From NCBI RefSeq assembly GCF_032854445.1, contig NC_088306.1, forward strand, positions 9,634,193 through 9,698,192: 64,000 nucleotides of DNA. The letters are read 5' to 3'. A program made the translations under genes and the position numbers. Shown here piece by piece: positions 1 through 12,900 of the stretch. How positions within the stretch are numbered: the first letter of the stretch is position 1; each line of letters opens with the position of its first letter. The DNA comes from Liolophura sinensis. Lineage: Eukaryota; Mollusca; Polyplacophora; Chitonida; Chitonidae. Below the pieces are notes generated by a model that made no database searches, was not told the origin of the DNA, and was given only the letters and a program-made list of their open reading frames with translations.

Positions 1-987
1 CACCTGTAAAGGCCAACTACAGCATTCACATAGAGCCTGCCTGTACATTGTACCCTGAAGTTTACTTTTGCAAAATTGTGCTCAAACGGGTAGAGGAAAA
101 TATCTAGGAAACAAAAGTGTCTGAAATTACCCAGGTACCCATTTTTTGTGAAGAATTTTGAAATTTGCGATTCTCATGCAGGAGAAAAAAAAAATAATAC
201 TGCCATGATGTAATCATCCCTTGTTCCTCGACATATCCCACAATGCACCACACACATTAGTAATCAGGTCAATTATCAAATCAGCTTGTGTCTGGGGGTT
301 TGAGCCATGGAAAAGCAGAGTTACCTGTGTACACCTGTGTACACTGGAAGTCGTTGCTCGTGATTATATTGCTGCCGTAAGCTTGTTTGAAGCATTTTAT
401 GAAATGATATTCGTGTAGATAGATGGTTCTGGTGCATGCATTCTTTGGGTTTCGAGTTTTTTGTTGCTGAAAGCACATGATGTACGTGCAAATGTAGATG
501 CGTATATAAATATATAGGAAATATATATATTGGAAAACTTGAATCAACATCGATTGTTCTGTTATATATATAACTTTCTTGTAAAACATTTCCGCCAGTT
601 TATGAAGTACCAAAAACCCCCAAAATTGGATCTTAGTTTTAGCGAACGTGAGTATACTGCTTGTCAATGGAACAGTCTTCATGCATGCTTGTTACTTTGC
701 AGAATTATTTGATGACAATGATCATGTAACATTGACTCGCATGGTCAACTTCTAACTGTCACAGTAGATGTAATTTTTTGTGTTTAATAAAAGTAAATTT
801 ATGGTTAAAAATGATGATGTCAAAATTTTACCATCTACAGGCGAGGCCCCTCGTTTTAGATTAGTAATCAAGGTTAAAACCTACGTATATAGGAGAGCTC
901 TTATTACAGCAAGGGACCTTGGTAAGATAAAAAAAGCTAGGAGGCTTTTGGCATCAGTAATAAATTTTCATGTCATCTTACTTGCAG
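1..987. other. Upstream intron or 5' region of PPP2R3-like gene
   Basis: No exon could be recognised here. The stretch is AT-rich with many stops in every frame. It ends in a clear splice acceptor (cttgcag, 981-987), so it is at least partly the intron before the first visible PP2A B'' exon. Missing N-terminal exons must lie here unseen or to the left of the window. Confidence 0.5.
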
Positions 988-3900
988 GTTATCAGAGAAA
1001 AAGAAATTCAGGATACTGATGCTTCACAGAGAAAACACTTGAAAGAAAACGCTGAAGTTGCGAAAGAAAACGCCAAGAATGTCCCTGACAGTTCCAAGCC
1101 TGTTCCAAAAACAACAGTGGGGTCACGGACGCCATCAATACGTAACAACAACAACAATAATATACAGATCCCTAAGTTTTACTTCCCCATGGGAAAGCCG
1201 CTACCTGAAGACCACACGGAATCGCTGTTACAACGCGTAGCAGAGGAGTTCAGTAAATTTGAGGGTGGAAAGGTCTACAAGAACCAAATGACTGTCATTG
1301 CCAAGGTATAGTTTTCTGATTATGCTTTTTAATTAAAAACTGTACCCAGCACACAATATTTAAAAGTGTTTGCTTTCTGCTTTTAGAAGTCTGATGGTGA
1401 GAGTGCCATTGGTTTTAGACGGGTGGTTTGAGGTTTGTTTGGTTTTATTTATTTATTTATTTGATTGTTGTTTTGCGCCGTACTCAAGAATATTTCACTT
1501 ATACGACGGTGGCCAGCATTATGGTGGGAGGAAACCGGGCAGAGGCCGAGGGAAAACCACGACCATCCACAGGTTGCTGGAAGACCTTCCCACTTACGGC
1601 CGGAGAGGAAGCCAGCATGAGCTGGACTTGAACTCACAGCGACCGCATTGGTGAGAGACTCCTGGGTCCTTAGGCTGTGCTAGCGCGCTAGCCAACTGAG
1701 CCACGGAGGCCCCTGAGGTTTGTTTAGAAGACCCGATGATAAACTATTGGATAAACATCACATCTAAAGTGATATTTTAACTGTGACCTATATAATATTT
1801 GTTTTTTTGCGGTCAGATTTTTCTAGCTAAACTCAGTCGCCCATTTAACAAAACTCTTCATGTATACACCTTGGTTATTCTGGTCGCTTTTCAAGAAAAC
1901 GCTATTTATGATGTTCATACCTTTCCTTCGTCACTTGTCAATATCCTATTTTGATACACATAATCTTGTCTGACAAATATAAGGAAGAAATAAGACAAAT
2001 ATAAGGAAGAAATAAGTCGTATGTCAAAGGTTCGGCTGTGTAATAATAGAAGTGTTAATACAGAATATGAAATGCCACTTACATCTGTCCTGATAAATGC
2101 TATTTGAACCACATATACCTTAAACCCTCAACCTTTTCACATATAAAAGAGCATCTTTCAATACAATTTAGGCACCTTTTGAATTTGATTTTGGAGACAA
2201 AATCTCATTGATTGGGTTGGCCAATTTCAGGGATTCACAAAAAGTAAAATTTTATCAGCCTACACAGTGTAATACTCTCAGAATCTGCTTAAATAAACAC
2301 CTTGCAAACATGCAAAAATGTTCAAGAATTACAGAATATAAGCCCTTTTCTTTGTTTGTAATTCCTATGTGTGACTATATTATGGCTGTGACACATATTA
2401 CTGTTTGTGTCTCATATTAGCAATCTCTTTGTGCTTGGCCACTGTAGAATTACTAACTGTGACTATATTATGGCTGTGACACATGTTACTGTTTTTGTCT
2501 CATATTAGCAATCTCTGTGTGCTTGGCCACTGTAGAATTACTAACTGTGACTGTATTATGGCTGTGACACATATTCCTGTTTGTGTCTCATATGAGCAAT
2601 CTCTGTGTGCTTGGCCACTGTAGAATTACTATGTGTGACTATATTATGGCTGTGACACATATTACTGTTTGTGTCTCATATGAGCAATCTCTGTGTGCTT
2701 GGCCACTGTAGAATTACTATGTGTGACTATATTATGGCTGTGACACATCTTACTGTTTGTGTCTCATATTAGCAATCTCTTTGTGCTTGGCCACTGTAGA
2801 ATTACTATGTGTGACTATATTATGGCTGTGACACATCTTACTGTTTTTGTCTCATATTAGCAATCTCTTTGTGCTTGGCCACTGTAGAATGCCCAGGGCA
2901 TCTCTTTGTAACGCCTCTTGATACCCTCATTGATAACTGTGTTTGTGTCTACAGGCCTCACGGTTGCCCATGTACTGGAGGACGGTGTTGTTCTCAGCCG
3001 CAGGGGGAGATAAGCAGGGCTTCATCACAATACAGATGTACACCGCCATGTGGAGAAAGTACGCAAAACATATTATATACTCCCTCATTGGATCCGTGTA
3101 CACATAGTTTTATATTACTGTAAAGTGAGGAGTTAATTGCTTAGGCAGGTGTAATGATGAACAGAATTTCTTCTCGATGATATGATGTTAAAATTCTTAA
3201 ACCGAAACAATCTCAGAAAGTGAAAATTCACCAGTTTTGGGTATTTAAATATTTTGATAATTTTCTGACAAGGTATGATGATGAACGTGCATCCAAGTTA
3301 CGAAATATCATGTACACGTGTAGGTAGGTCAACCCTGCTTGATTTATGCGTAACCGGCAAGCCGGTTTTAGCCACGGCATGTGCCAGTCATGTGACCAAT
3401 TGCGCAAAGATGCCATCTGTAAGTTCCGTTGTGGCCTTGTCTCCTATTTTAGAGCAAACAAGAAAATTGAAAGATTGGACTAACTGGTTGCATTATGACC
3501 AAAGCCAGATAATAGGGCTGCAAATATCAAGCTTGTAGAAATTTGCTATGAACACAAAGACAAAAGTGCAGCGACAAATTTAAAGGTTGTTTATTTTGCA
3601 AGTCTAGCCTATTTCACATATGTGCCATCTTCAGCCAGTGTTCATCTGTCCTGCCAATGTGACTAGCCTTTTGCATCACTTTGGGCAGATGAAGTGAACT
3701 CGCCGTAGCAAAACAAGAAACGGCATGCCCTTGTCAGCTGGCTGATGTGAAATGAAACAGGTCCTAAACGAGTACAGTAAAGCCAAGGTTGAGGGGCTAT
3801 GCCAAAGTTTGTATATAGGAGACTTCTTGCTGTGATATAAATACAAACATTGCTGAAAGCTGGGCACCATGTGGGTTGAAATATAGATTAAGTAATTCAC

Positions 3901-6900
3901 TTTAAATACTTACTTAGTTATTTGGATCAGAAAGCTCGTCTGAATAGTTTCTGTTTGTACACAGAAGAGCATGGATTTGAAACTAGTCCAATATTTTTGA
4001 ATTGAAATCGAACTGTTTAATACAGGAGTAATTTAAAGAGGCTATGCCAGAGGGTTTTAGCAAGAAAAAAATTTGAATGTGTTTAGATCAGACTAGACCA
4101 ATTAATTACCTTTCGCAGAATACTAGCCTTGTCTGTGCTTGTCTTAAAATTTAAAAGCGGGTTGCATTACAACTTTTCAATCTTTACAGTCATTTAACAC
4201 TATAAACATCACAGGTACAAGTCTGTTGTTTAATGAAAGGCAGTCATTTGAGCTTTTCTTGAAAATATAGAAAATTTTATTGGTGGGCAAAAAATTTTCC
4301 AGTATAGTAGGTAAACTTTACATAGAGATTAACAAACAGAAAGAAGCTGTAGTTACAACTGACATTTCATGTTTGTATATTCTACCTGTCAGAATGCTAC
4401 TGAACTGCCATGATGATGCGTCCCGTTTCACCTGGTTACTGGCCAAACAAGGCAGGCGTTATTTGGAACACGAGGACTTTGTTCCTATCGTTCAGGTAAG
4501 ACCAAAACTTTCAAACTTGAGTAAGATGGAAAATAAGCAGTTTACAGTTTCATGTATATGTGGTTTATTTTCCATGATGAAAAGCTTCATTGGTAAGAGA
4601 AGTCAGTTATTTAGATATGATGTAGACACGTGTTAATGCCATCAAAAGGATACGGTTTGTTGCAAAAGAATAGATTTACCTGTAAAGTTAGCGATGTGTG
4701 ATGGATTATGTTGAAATATAAAATGGAATACTATTATAGAAAACTTGCTGCCAAGCTTAGACTACTCCAATTTGGGTTTGTTTTTAGTTTTGTTTTTTTT
4801 GTTTGTTTTTTTTTGTTTTTTTTTTGTTTTTACTGGCAATCACAAATAAACACCTATACACTAATAAATCCAAAAATTTAGTAAAATTAACGTTGTAAAT
4901 GCACCTATTTATTTAGTCCAAATGTTTGGACTAAATGTTTTTTCATGTCTGTCGTCAACAGGAAAATTGCCATGATAGTCAAGCATTTTCAATCATTTAG
5001 ATGATTTTCATGTTTTATTTTTATTTTTTTTTACTCTCCTCCAACATTAAAAAAAGTTATACCCTGCTCATAAACAACAGTTAATATTTTGACATGCCCT
5101 TAAGATCACGTGTTCTTTTTACAGGTTTTATATCGTTTTATACATTGCACCAAATACATGTATTAAGAATGCTTAGAGGTATGAAAGGCTGCGAATTTTT
5201 GCAACGATGGTTCCAAACTTCCTGGGTAATAAAAGATCCGGTATGTTTTTGACAGGATATTGTGGATACCCACCCAGGCCTGGGCTTCCTGCAGGAGGCA
5301 CCAGAGTTCCACTCCAGATACGTCAACACAGTAAGTCTCATCCAAAGCCAACGGCATGCAAATCCTTTACATTTTTCACAGTTTATTTTATTTTATTTTA
5401 TTTTTTTTTCTGGTGTCTTTTAAGTGAAATATTCTTTGAGTATGGCGTAAAACTCCAATCAAATAAATAAATAAATAAATATAAGTGAAATATTCTTTGA
5501 ATACCACGTAAAACTCCAATCAGATAAATAAATAAATATTTATGTTATTTACACCAGCGATCTGCAGACAGTTATGTGGTAGATTAAGAGACAGGTTTCC
5601 TCTCACCATGAGACTGGTGGCCGTCATATAGGTGAAACAATCGGCATGAAACACCATCCGAATAAATGAATCAATTGAATATTACGGATTCTGTGTGCTT
5701 CACTTAAATTTCAGGGTTTGGGGAAAATACTAATTCAGTAATAAAATTTTTATTGCGCCTTTGATAGGTTTTATACATCTCCCGGAATTGTTCTTGTTTG
5801 TCAGGTCATAGCTCGAATATTTTACACGGTCAACAGATCGTGGTCATCGAAGATTAACGTCCACGAGCTGAGGAGGAGTAATTTTCTACAGGTGGGTCAC
5901 ACTTTACACGTACAGGTAGTATGTGTGGGTGCAAACAGGTCTGTTGGGTATTCATCTATTCAACCATCATCTCATACAAACAGAAGTCTGGATGTTCTTG
6001 TGTTAAATGCTTTATGTAGACTTATGACTGTAACTTGCTACCACGCTGTTACATTTAGTCATGGATTTATGTGAAAAGAAAAGCCCGTCAGAATCCCCTC
6101 TTCCACAAACTTGGCATAATGTTGTAGGCACAATTCTGGATGTACTGTGTTTCACGTAAAGTTTGGTATGTAAAAAGGTACTAAAGTGATACTTTGATGC
6201 CAAGTCTTCTAATAAGAAATTTAAAAATTTGCAAGTGGCACTATGCCAAAAACCACGTGAAATACAGTACCAGTGTTAAATACTGTATGAAAACTCATAT
6301 AAGGGTGACTTGCCATCACAATGTTATGTTTATTACATTTTACATTTTATCGTGAACGTAATAAGTATGTGGCAAGTGTACATGAAGGGCTTTGTTAAAA
6401 CATATAATACATATACATGTACATATATCCAGAATCCAGCTGACATCACAAATGCAGCCCAAAATGTTCCTTGTTATACTTACTTGTGATGATTGACCTG
6501 ATGATAGACCTTGTGACGATTGACCTTGCGATGATTGACCTTGTGACGATTGACTTTGTGATGATTGACCTTGACCTTATGATGATTGACTTGTGGATGA
6601 TTGACATTGTGGTGATTGACATTGTGGTGATTGACCTTGTGATGATTGGCCTTGTGATGATTGACCTTGACCTTATGATGATTGACATTGTGATGATTGA
6701 CATTGTGATGAATGACCTTGTTCTCAAATTATCATTATTAAAGCCACTGTTTCGAAATCTCAAAATTTAAGATCGGAAGTGTAGAATACAAGAATCAAGC
6801 TTGTGTGGCTTATTTGGCATTAGTATTCTTACTACGTCTACTGTGAAAATCCATCAGACACTTGTTTTGCAATCCAGAGGACACACAAGATGCACATTCA

Positions 6901-9900
6901 TTCCTACCGTCGGGCTTCAAATTTATGTGGGGGGCCTTGGTGAAAATATTGATTTGGTCAGCAATGCATGTGCAGCCATTTACGCTGGCCAACACTCATT
7001 GAAGACCAATTGTCTTTCACCAGTACTGTGTTCATGTATACAGAGTGGAGCAAAAGTCTGGACCCATAGGCAGTTGTTGTTTATGCTAACAAACCAAGAA
7101 CATTACAAGCACTAAAAGGTAACATCGTACAAGAAATTGAAACCATAAGAGGGAATTACTCTGTGCTTTGAAATGTGCAAAGACCATGTGTCTCCCGAGT
7201 AAGAAAGGTGGAGGTCAGTTCAAACACTTATTCTAAACTGTGAATTGTTATATAGTCAATTGCCTATGGGTCCAGACTTTTGCTCCACTCAAACCTCTGC
7301 AGCTTGTTGTTATTGTTTAACCCTGTTACCTGGTTTTCTCCATCCATAAAACTGACTTGCCATCTTGAATTTGTTGAGAACAAGAATTAACAAAAAAAGA
7401 AAAAAAAAAGTATGAAGAATGAAACCATGCCTTACTGCAGTGCTGAAGTTGATAGACATTGATGTTTTCAGACATTGGCCCTGTTAGAAGATGAAGATGA
7501 CATCAACCAGATCACGGACTATTTCTCCTATGAACATTTCTATGTGATCTACTGTAAGTTCTGGGAGCTGGACAAAGATCACGACCTGTTAATTGATCAG
7601 AATGATCTCTCCAGGCACAACGAACACGGTGAGAACCTTATCTTGCCCCCTTCTGACTGTCTGAGGTTTAAATCAGTCAGTTGTCTAAATAAAGCCTGTC
7701 ATATAAAATCATGTGGTACAAGAGTGTACCATCTGTGGTGGGATACTCACCGGTTAGTTTGCTAGTTTGTGAACATGATGGTTACCTCTGGTTGATGGTT
7801 CCTTCAGCTGATCTTTTCCTTCACCCTGTCTTCAGTTTTCTCTTGCTGGTAGTTTCTTCTCCCTCAGGTTTCTCCAGCTGATGGTTTCCTCCAGTTGATG
7901 GTCTTCTCCACCCCATTTTTGTCTGGCTGATTTTTTCCTATTACTGATGGTTTTGCCCATGGCAGATTTCTCTAGCTGCTGGTTTTCTCCAGCCTAGGTT
8001 TCTCCTCATATAATCCTTACAGCCGTTGTAGGAGTGAAACATGGCTGATTATCCTGTGAAACACAGATCAGGTTGGGGACTCCGTGGCCGAGGGGGAACT
8101 GCATTGAGAAATGACCAAGGAGCATCCCAACAATGCAATGGCTGTCCTGGCCTCCTCTCCAGCCATATATGGGAAGGTCTGGCAGCAACCTGCAGATGGT
8201 CGCATGTTTCCCGCTGGCTGAGTTTCGTCCCACCATAATGATGGCCACCGGCGTGTAGGTGAAATATTCTTGAGGACCTCGTAAAACACCAATCAAATAA
8301 ATTAATAAATAAACAGAGCAGGCAAAAAATCATGAACTATTTAAATGACACTAATCAGTTTCTCTGCTTTTAACTGTTGCGTAATTCTTCCCTTTTCAGC
8401 AATATCCTCACGAGCAATAGAGCGGATATTTTCAGGTGCTGTCACAAGGTAAGACTTCCTACAAAGTTCCAGGCTTGTGAGTAATTGTAGTTTTCTGAAG
8501 CTTTATGTAGATAATATGAAGAAATGATGGATACTTAATTTTCTTTTTTTTACCCCATCCATTCCCCAGGACTGTGCTCAGTTCCCACCGACCGACGTCC
8601 TTCCCCTCCCTCCCCCATAATGTTGGCCACAGTTGCATATTAAGTGAAATATTTGTGTGTACGGTGTAAAACACCAATCATACAAATAAATAATTATCTT
8701 ATCCATAATTCCAAATTTGGTGATCTTGTGCTAGAACAAAATGTCTTATTTAAAGTGAGGTCATTCCAGTCAGTGTTGTGGCAGCAATACTACAAGTATT
8801 GATAGTGACTGCTAGATACTTTGCTAAGTTTGTACGCAACTCATCACAGATGTCATGTCCTCTTATTCCTAGCATTCCCACATACATCAGGCAAATACTG
8901 ATGCGGGATTATTAAAAGCACTCACCGCTTCAAAATTTTAAAATTTATGTTTATTGATTTATTTTCTTTTACAGTTCAGTATCAGGCTGTGCGCTTTGTC
9001 TTCTTTACCCCAGTAAAATGACTTTCAACTTTATAACTGTCTTGGATTCAGTATGAAATAAGTGTGATTGAATTAATATGGGAGTAATTTTTTCCCCAAG
9101 TCCTTGTACAGGTCCAGCATCTTATATACATGTGTGTGGAGATGTTAGAGTGAAATATACTCCAGGGATCAAAATATTTGATATGGTGAGCTTCTTCAGA
9201 ATGAAGATCACCTCATCACCTCATATCATCCAGTATGTTTTAAAGGAGTGAAATGCACTAGATTTCCATTAGAAACATGTTAAAAGAACAGGGAAGTGGA
9301 TAAACTACCATAAACAATCGTTTCAGGGGCCTACAATTATGAATATTTGCACTGATACAAAGTTGTTTTTGTGATGACCAGTCTCAGTTTGAGGTCATCC
9401 TTGATATTTTGATCTCTCAGAAAGAAGTGAAGGATCAGACAAGCATTTTGACCCCTGTACTTGAGTGATGGTACTCAGCTAATCAGATGACAGTACTGCT
9501 TGTATGTATATCTCCAGGTCGTCTGTGGCCGAGGTGGTTAGCACATGTAGGGGGCCTCTGTGGTCAAGGCGGTTAGTACATGTACAGGGTCTCCATGGCC
9601 GAGTTGGTTAGCACATGTAGGGGGCCTCTATGGTCGAGGTGGTTAGCACATGTACGGGGCCTTCGTGGTCGAGGTGGTTAGCACATGTACGGGGCCTTCG
9701 TGGTCGAGGTGGTTAGCACATGTACGGGGCCTCCATGGCCGAGGTGGTTAGCACATGTAGGGGGCCTCTATGGTCGAGGTGGTTAGCACATGTACGGGGC
9801 CTTCGTGGTCACGGTGGTTAGCACATGTACGTGGTCGAGGTGGTTAGCACATGTACGGGGCCTCCATGGTCAAGATCATTAGCACATTTACGGGGCCTCC

Positions 9901-12900
9901 ATGGTCAAGGTGGTTAGCACATGTACGGGGCCTCCGTTGCCGAGGTGGTTAGCACGCCAGCGTAAAGTAATGACCTCTTGCCAGTGTGGTTGCTGTGAGT
10001 TCAAGTGCAGGTTATGGGTTTTCCCCATGTTCTACTCTTTTTCCTTCCACCATAATGCTGGCCGCTGTAGTAGAAGTGAAATATTCTTAAGTATGGTATA
10101 AAACACCAATAAATTAAATAAACAAACATGATTGTCCCTGTGTGTATTTGTCAGAGGGAAGAACCAGAAGGAAGGAAAGATGAGTTACCCGGAGTTTGTC
10201 TGGTTTCTGTTATCAGAGGAGGACAAAAAGCACCCCAGGAGGTGAGCTATTTAAACTGCTCATTGTTGCGGAACATTTAGTCTTGAACCCTGGAAAAAAT
10301 GTTAGGACATTTTGGACCAGTAGTCAGAATTAAGTACAAGATGTCACTTGCCAATGGATCAATGTCCTTTGAGATTTACTGGTCATCTACAGTATTAAAT
10401 AGCTGGTCCTTCAGTTACATAAATGGAAATCATGATCAAACTGTAAGTGCAAGTCATGTAATAGATTACTCTCCGGCCGTACATGGGAAGGTCTGTCAGC
10501 AACCTGTGTATGGTCATGGGTTTCCTCCAAGCTCTGCCGGTTTTCCACCCACCATAATGCTGGCCGCCATCGTATAAGTGAAATATTATAATATAGTGAG
10601 TACGGCTTAAAACACCAATAAATAAACATAATAGGTTTTTGTTTGTGTATACATGTGTACGCTCACTGATAACTAAATTAAATGTTAAGCTGTTGCTTAT
10701 AAAAATAAATTTAAAAAACTCATTTAAAAAGGTGAAAAAATATATAAATGAAATAAGTAAGTCAAAAGTAAAGTCAAACCAGTTTAATGGCGACCAACAA
10801 ACTGAAGGCCCAATACACGCACATATGCACTATTGACTGTTATGCACATAAAACCACCATGGAGCTATATGAAGAATAAAAACCCAGTAAAACAATTTCA
10901 GGGTATCTCAGTTGTCTAGCATGCCAAATCTTGTTAATAGATTATGAGTCAGTCAGTGGTTGTTTTACCCTACTGGACCCACATGGGTCTCAGACCAGCG
11001 AACCAGTGTTAATTTGGAGACCTGACTCCTGATGATATCATTGTGAGAAGTTCAATCACTGAGGGCAGCTGTTTGTTATTTTTTGTCTCTGGTAAATAAA
11101 CAGCATTGTTAGTAAGCCGTTTTCATTGGTCTGTGAACACATAAGGGGAGACAACCTCACTCAAAGGAGAATAATGGTATATCACCTAAAGTTTAGCATT
11201 TTTCAGGTGAGATATTTTACTGGATTCTTATTTATCCACCTTAGAGGGCCTCAGAAGAGTTTTTTGTGAATAATTTCTTATCAAGCAAACTTAAGTGTTG
11301 GCGTCAGAAGTATCATTTGAAGGCCTTTATGTCTTTATGAAAGCACATTTTCACATACCGCTACCAGACTTAAGGCGAACACAGCGTGTACTATGAGAGA
11401 GTAAAAACAGAAACCCCTGAGCACTTTTGTTTGTGATTTCAGTGTAGAGTACTGGTTCCGTGTCATGGACCTGGATGGGGACGGTGTCATATCTATGTAT
11501 GAGATGGAGTATTTTTATGAGGAGCAGATGCAGAAAATGGAAGCCTTGGGAATAGAAAAACTGCCCTTCCAAGATGCTCTTTGTCAGGTATTTTAGTACT
11601 AGGGCAGCTTTTGCTAGTCTGCCCTCTATCTTTATGACTGTAGTTACACTTTACTTCCTTTCTGTTATGGGACTTCTTGTTTCACTGCAAAAAAAATCTC
11701 CAAGATCACATGGTGGGGCGGCTTCATGAAAGGATATGTACATGTATTTTTGGTTAATTTTTTTGATGATTATTTGGTCATTGACTTTTTTATTATTATT
11801 GAAAAACCTTGAGGAGACAAAATACACAAGTCACTAAAAGTACATGTATGGGACTACTACATGTGCACACAGGTTTGACTGTAATTTGTAAATTTGGAAT
11901 TAATTAAAAATTAAATTTTTAAAGTCTCATGAAAGTGTTTCAGACCTCAGCTGCACGTATGTGTTTAATTGTTTTAATTCAACACATTTTGTTGCAGCTA
12001 AGATCTTCAAAGGTCTTTGGGACCTCTTTGGTTTAGTGGTTGGTGGGCTAGGAAAGCATGACCCAAGTCCAGCTCATGCTGGCTTCCTACATGGGTGCTA
12101 CATGGGAAGGTTGTGAATGCCTCAACCCTCTCCCCCCCCCCCCCCCCCGGCCCCCACGCTCTGCCAGGTTTCCTCCCCAACATAGTGCGGGCTGCCTTTG
12201 TATTGTGAAATATTACTGGGTACGGCATAAAATTCCAGTCAAATGAATAAATTAGAGTTGTATCTAGTGTAAGGTGCCAGTAAGATATTAAATGAGAAGC
12301 ACTACAAATCTGTGATAAAAGGTCTGCGACTAACAGCTGTCGACAGGTGAACCTTCAGACATCCTAGCTTTTAACATTGGTCAGTTGGTTCAAATTTTAC
12401 ATCCCTTCTTTTAACATGGACCCTTTATGTAATGATGGGCCTGAGTGCAAGTCAACTTTGACACTTTTTTTTGGGATGTCAGTTATTATGAATTTGTATT
12501 TGTTTTATATCATTTTCCTTTCAGGAAAGTACACCATGCAGGCTAAAGGCGTAATATCAATTTTGTGTTATAGATGTTAGACCTTGTGAAGCCGAGCAGG
12601 GAAGGGCAGATAACTCTGAGTGACCTGAAGGCCTGTAAATTGACCAATATCTTCTTTGACACATTCTTAAACCTGGACAAATTCCTGGACCATGAGCAGA
12701 AGGACCCGTTTGCAAATGTCCGAGTAAGTGGCCGCATTTCAGGGCTGTTGACCTATCATGTATGTAGCTCTTGTAAGCCTCTCTTACTGTTTGTGGGGCC
12801 TTGGGATAAGCCGAGTCGGCATTTCAAGAATCCCGTAAGTTCACGGAGATAAAGACGAGACATGGTGGGGGGCTCTCGCAGGGTAATGCAGCTAAAGGGC

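Noticed and set aside
6446-6770. Open frames of MIDLV/RSIIT repeats on both strands
   Set aside because: They come from the 15-bp minisatellite and show no family similarity.
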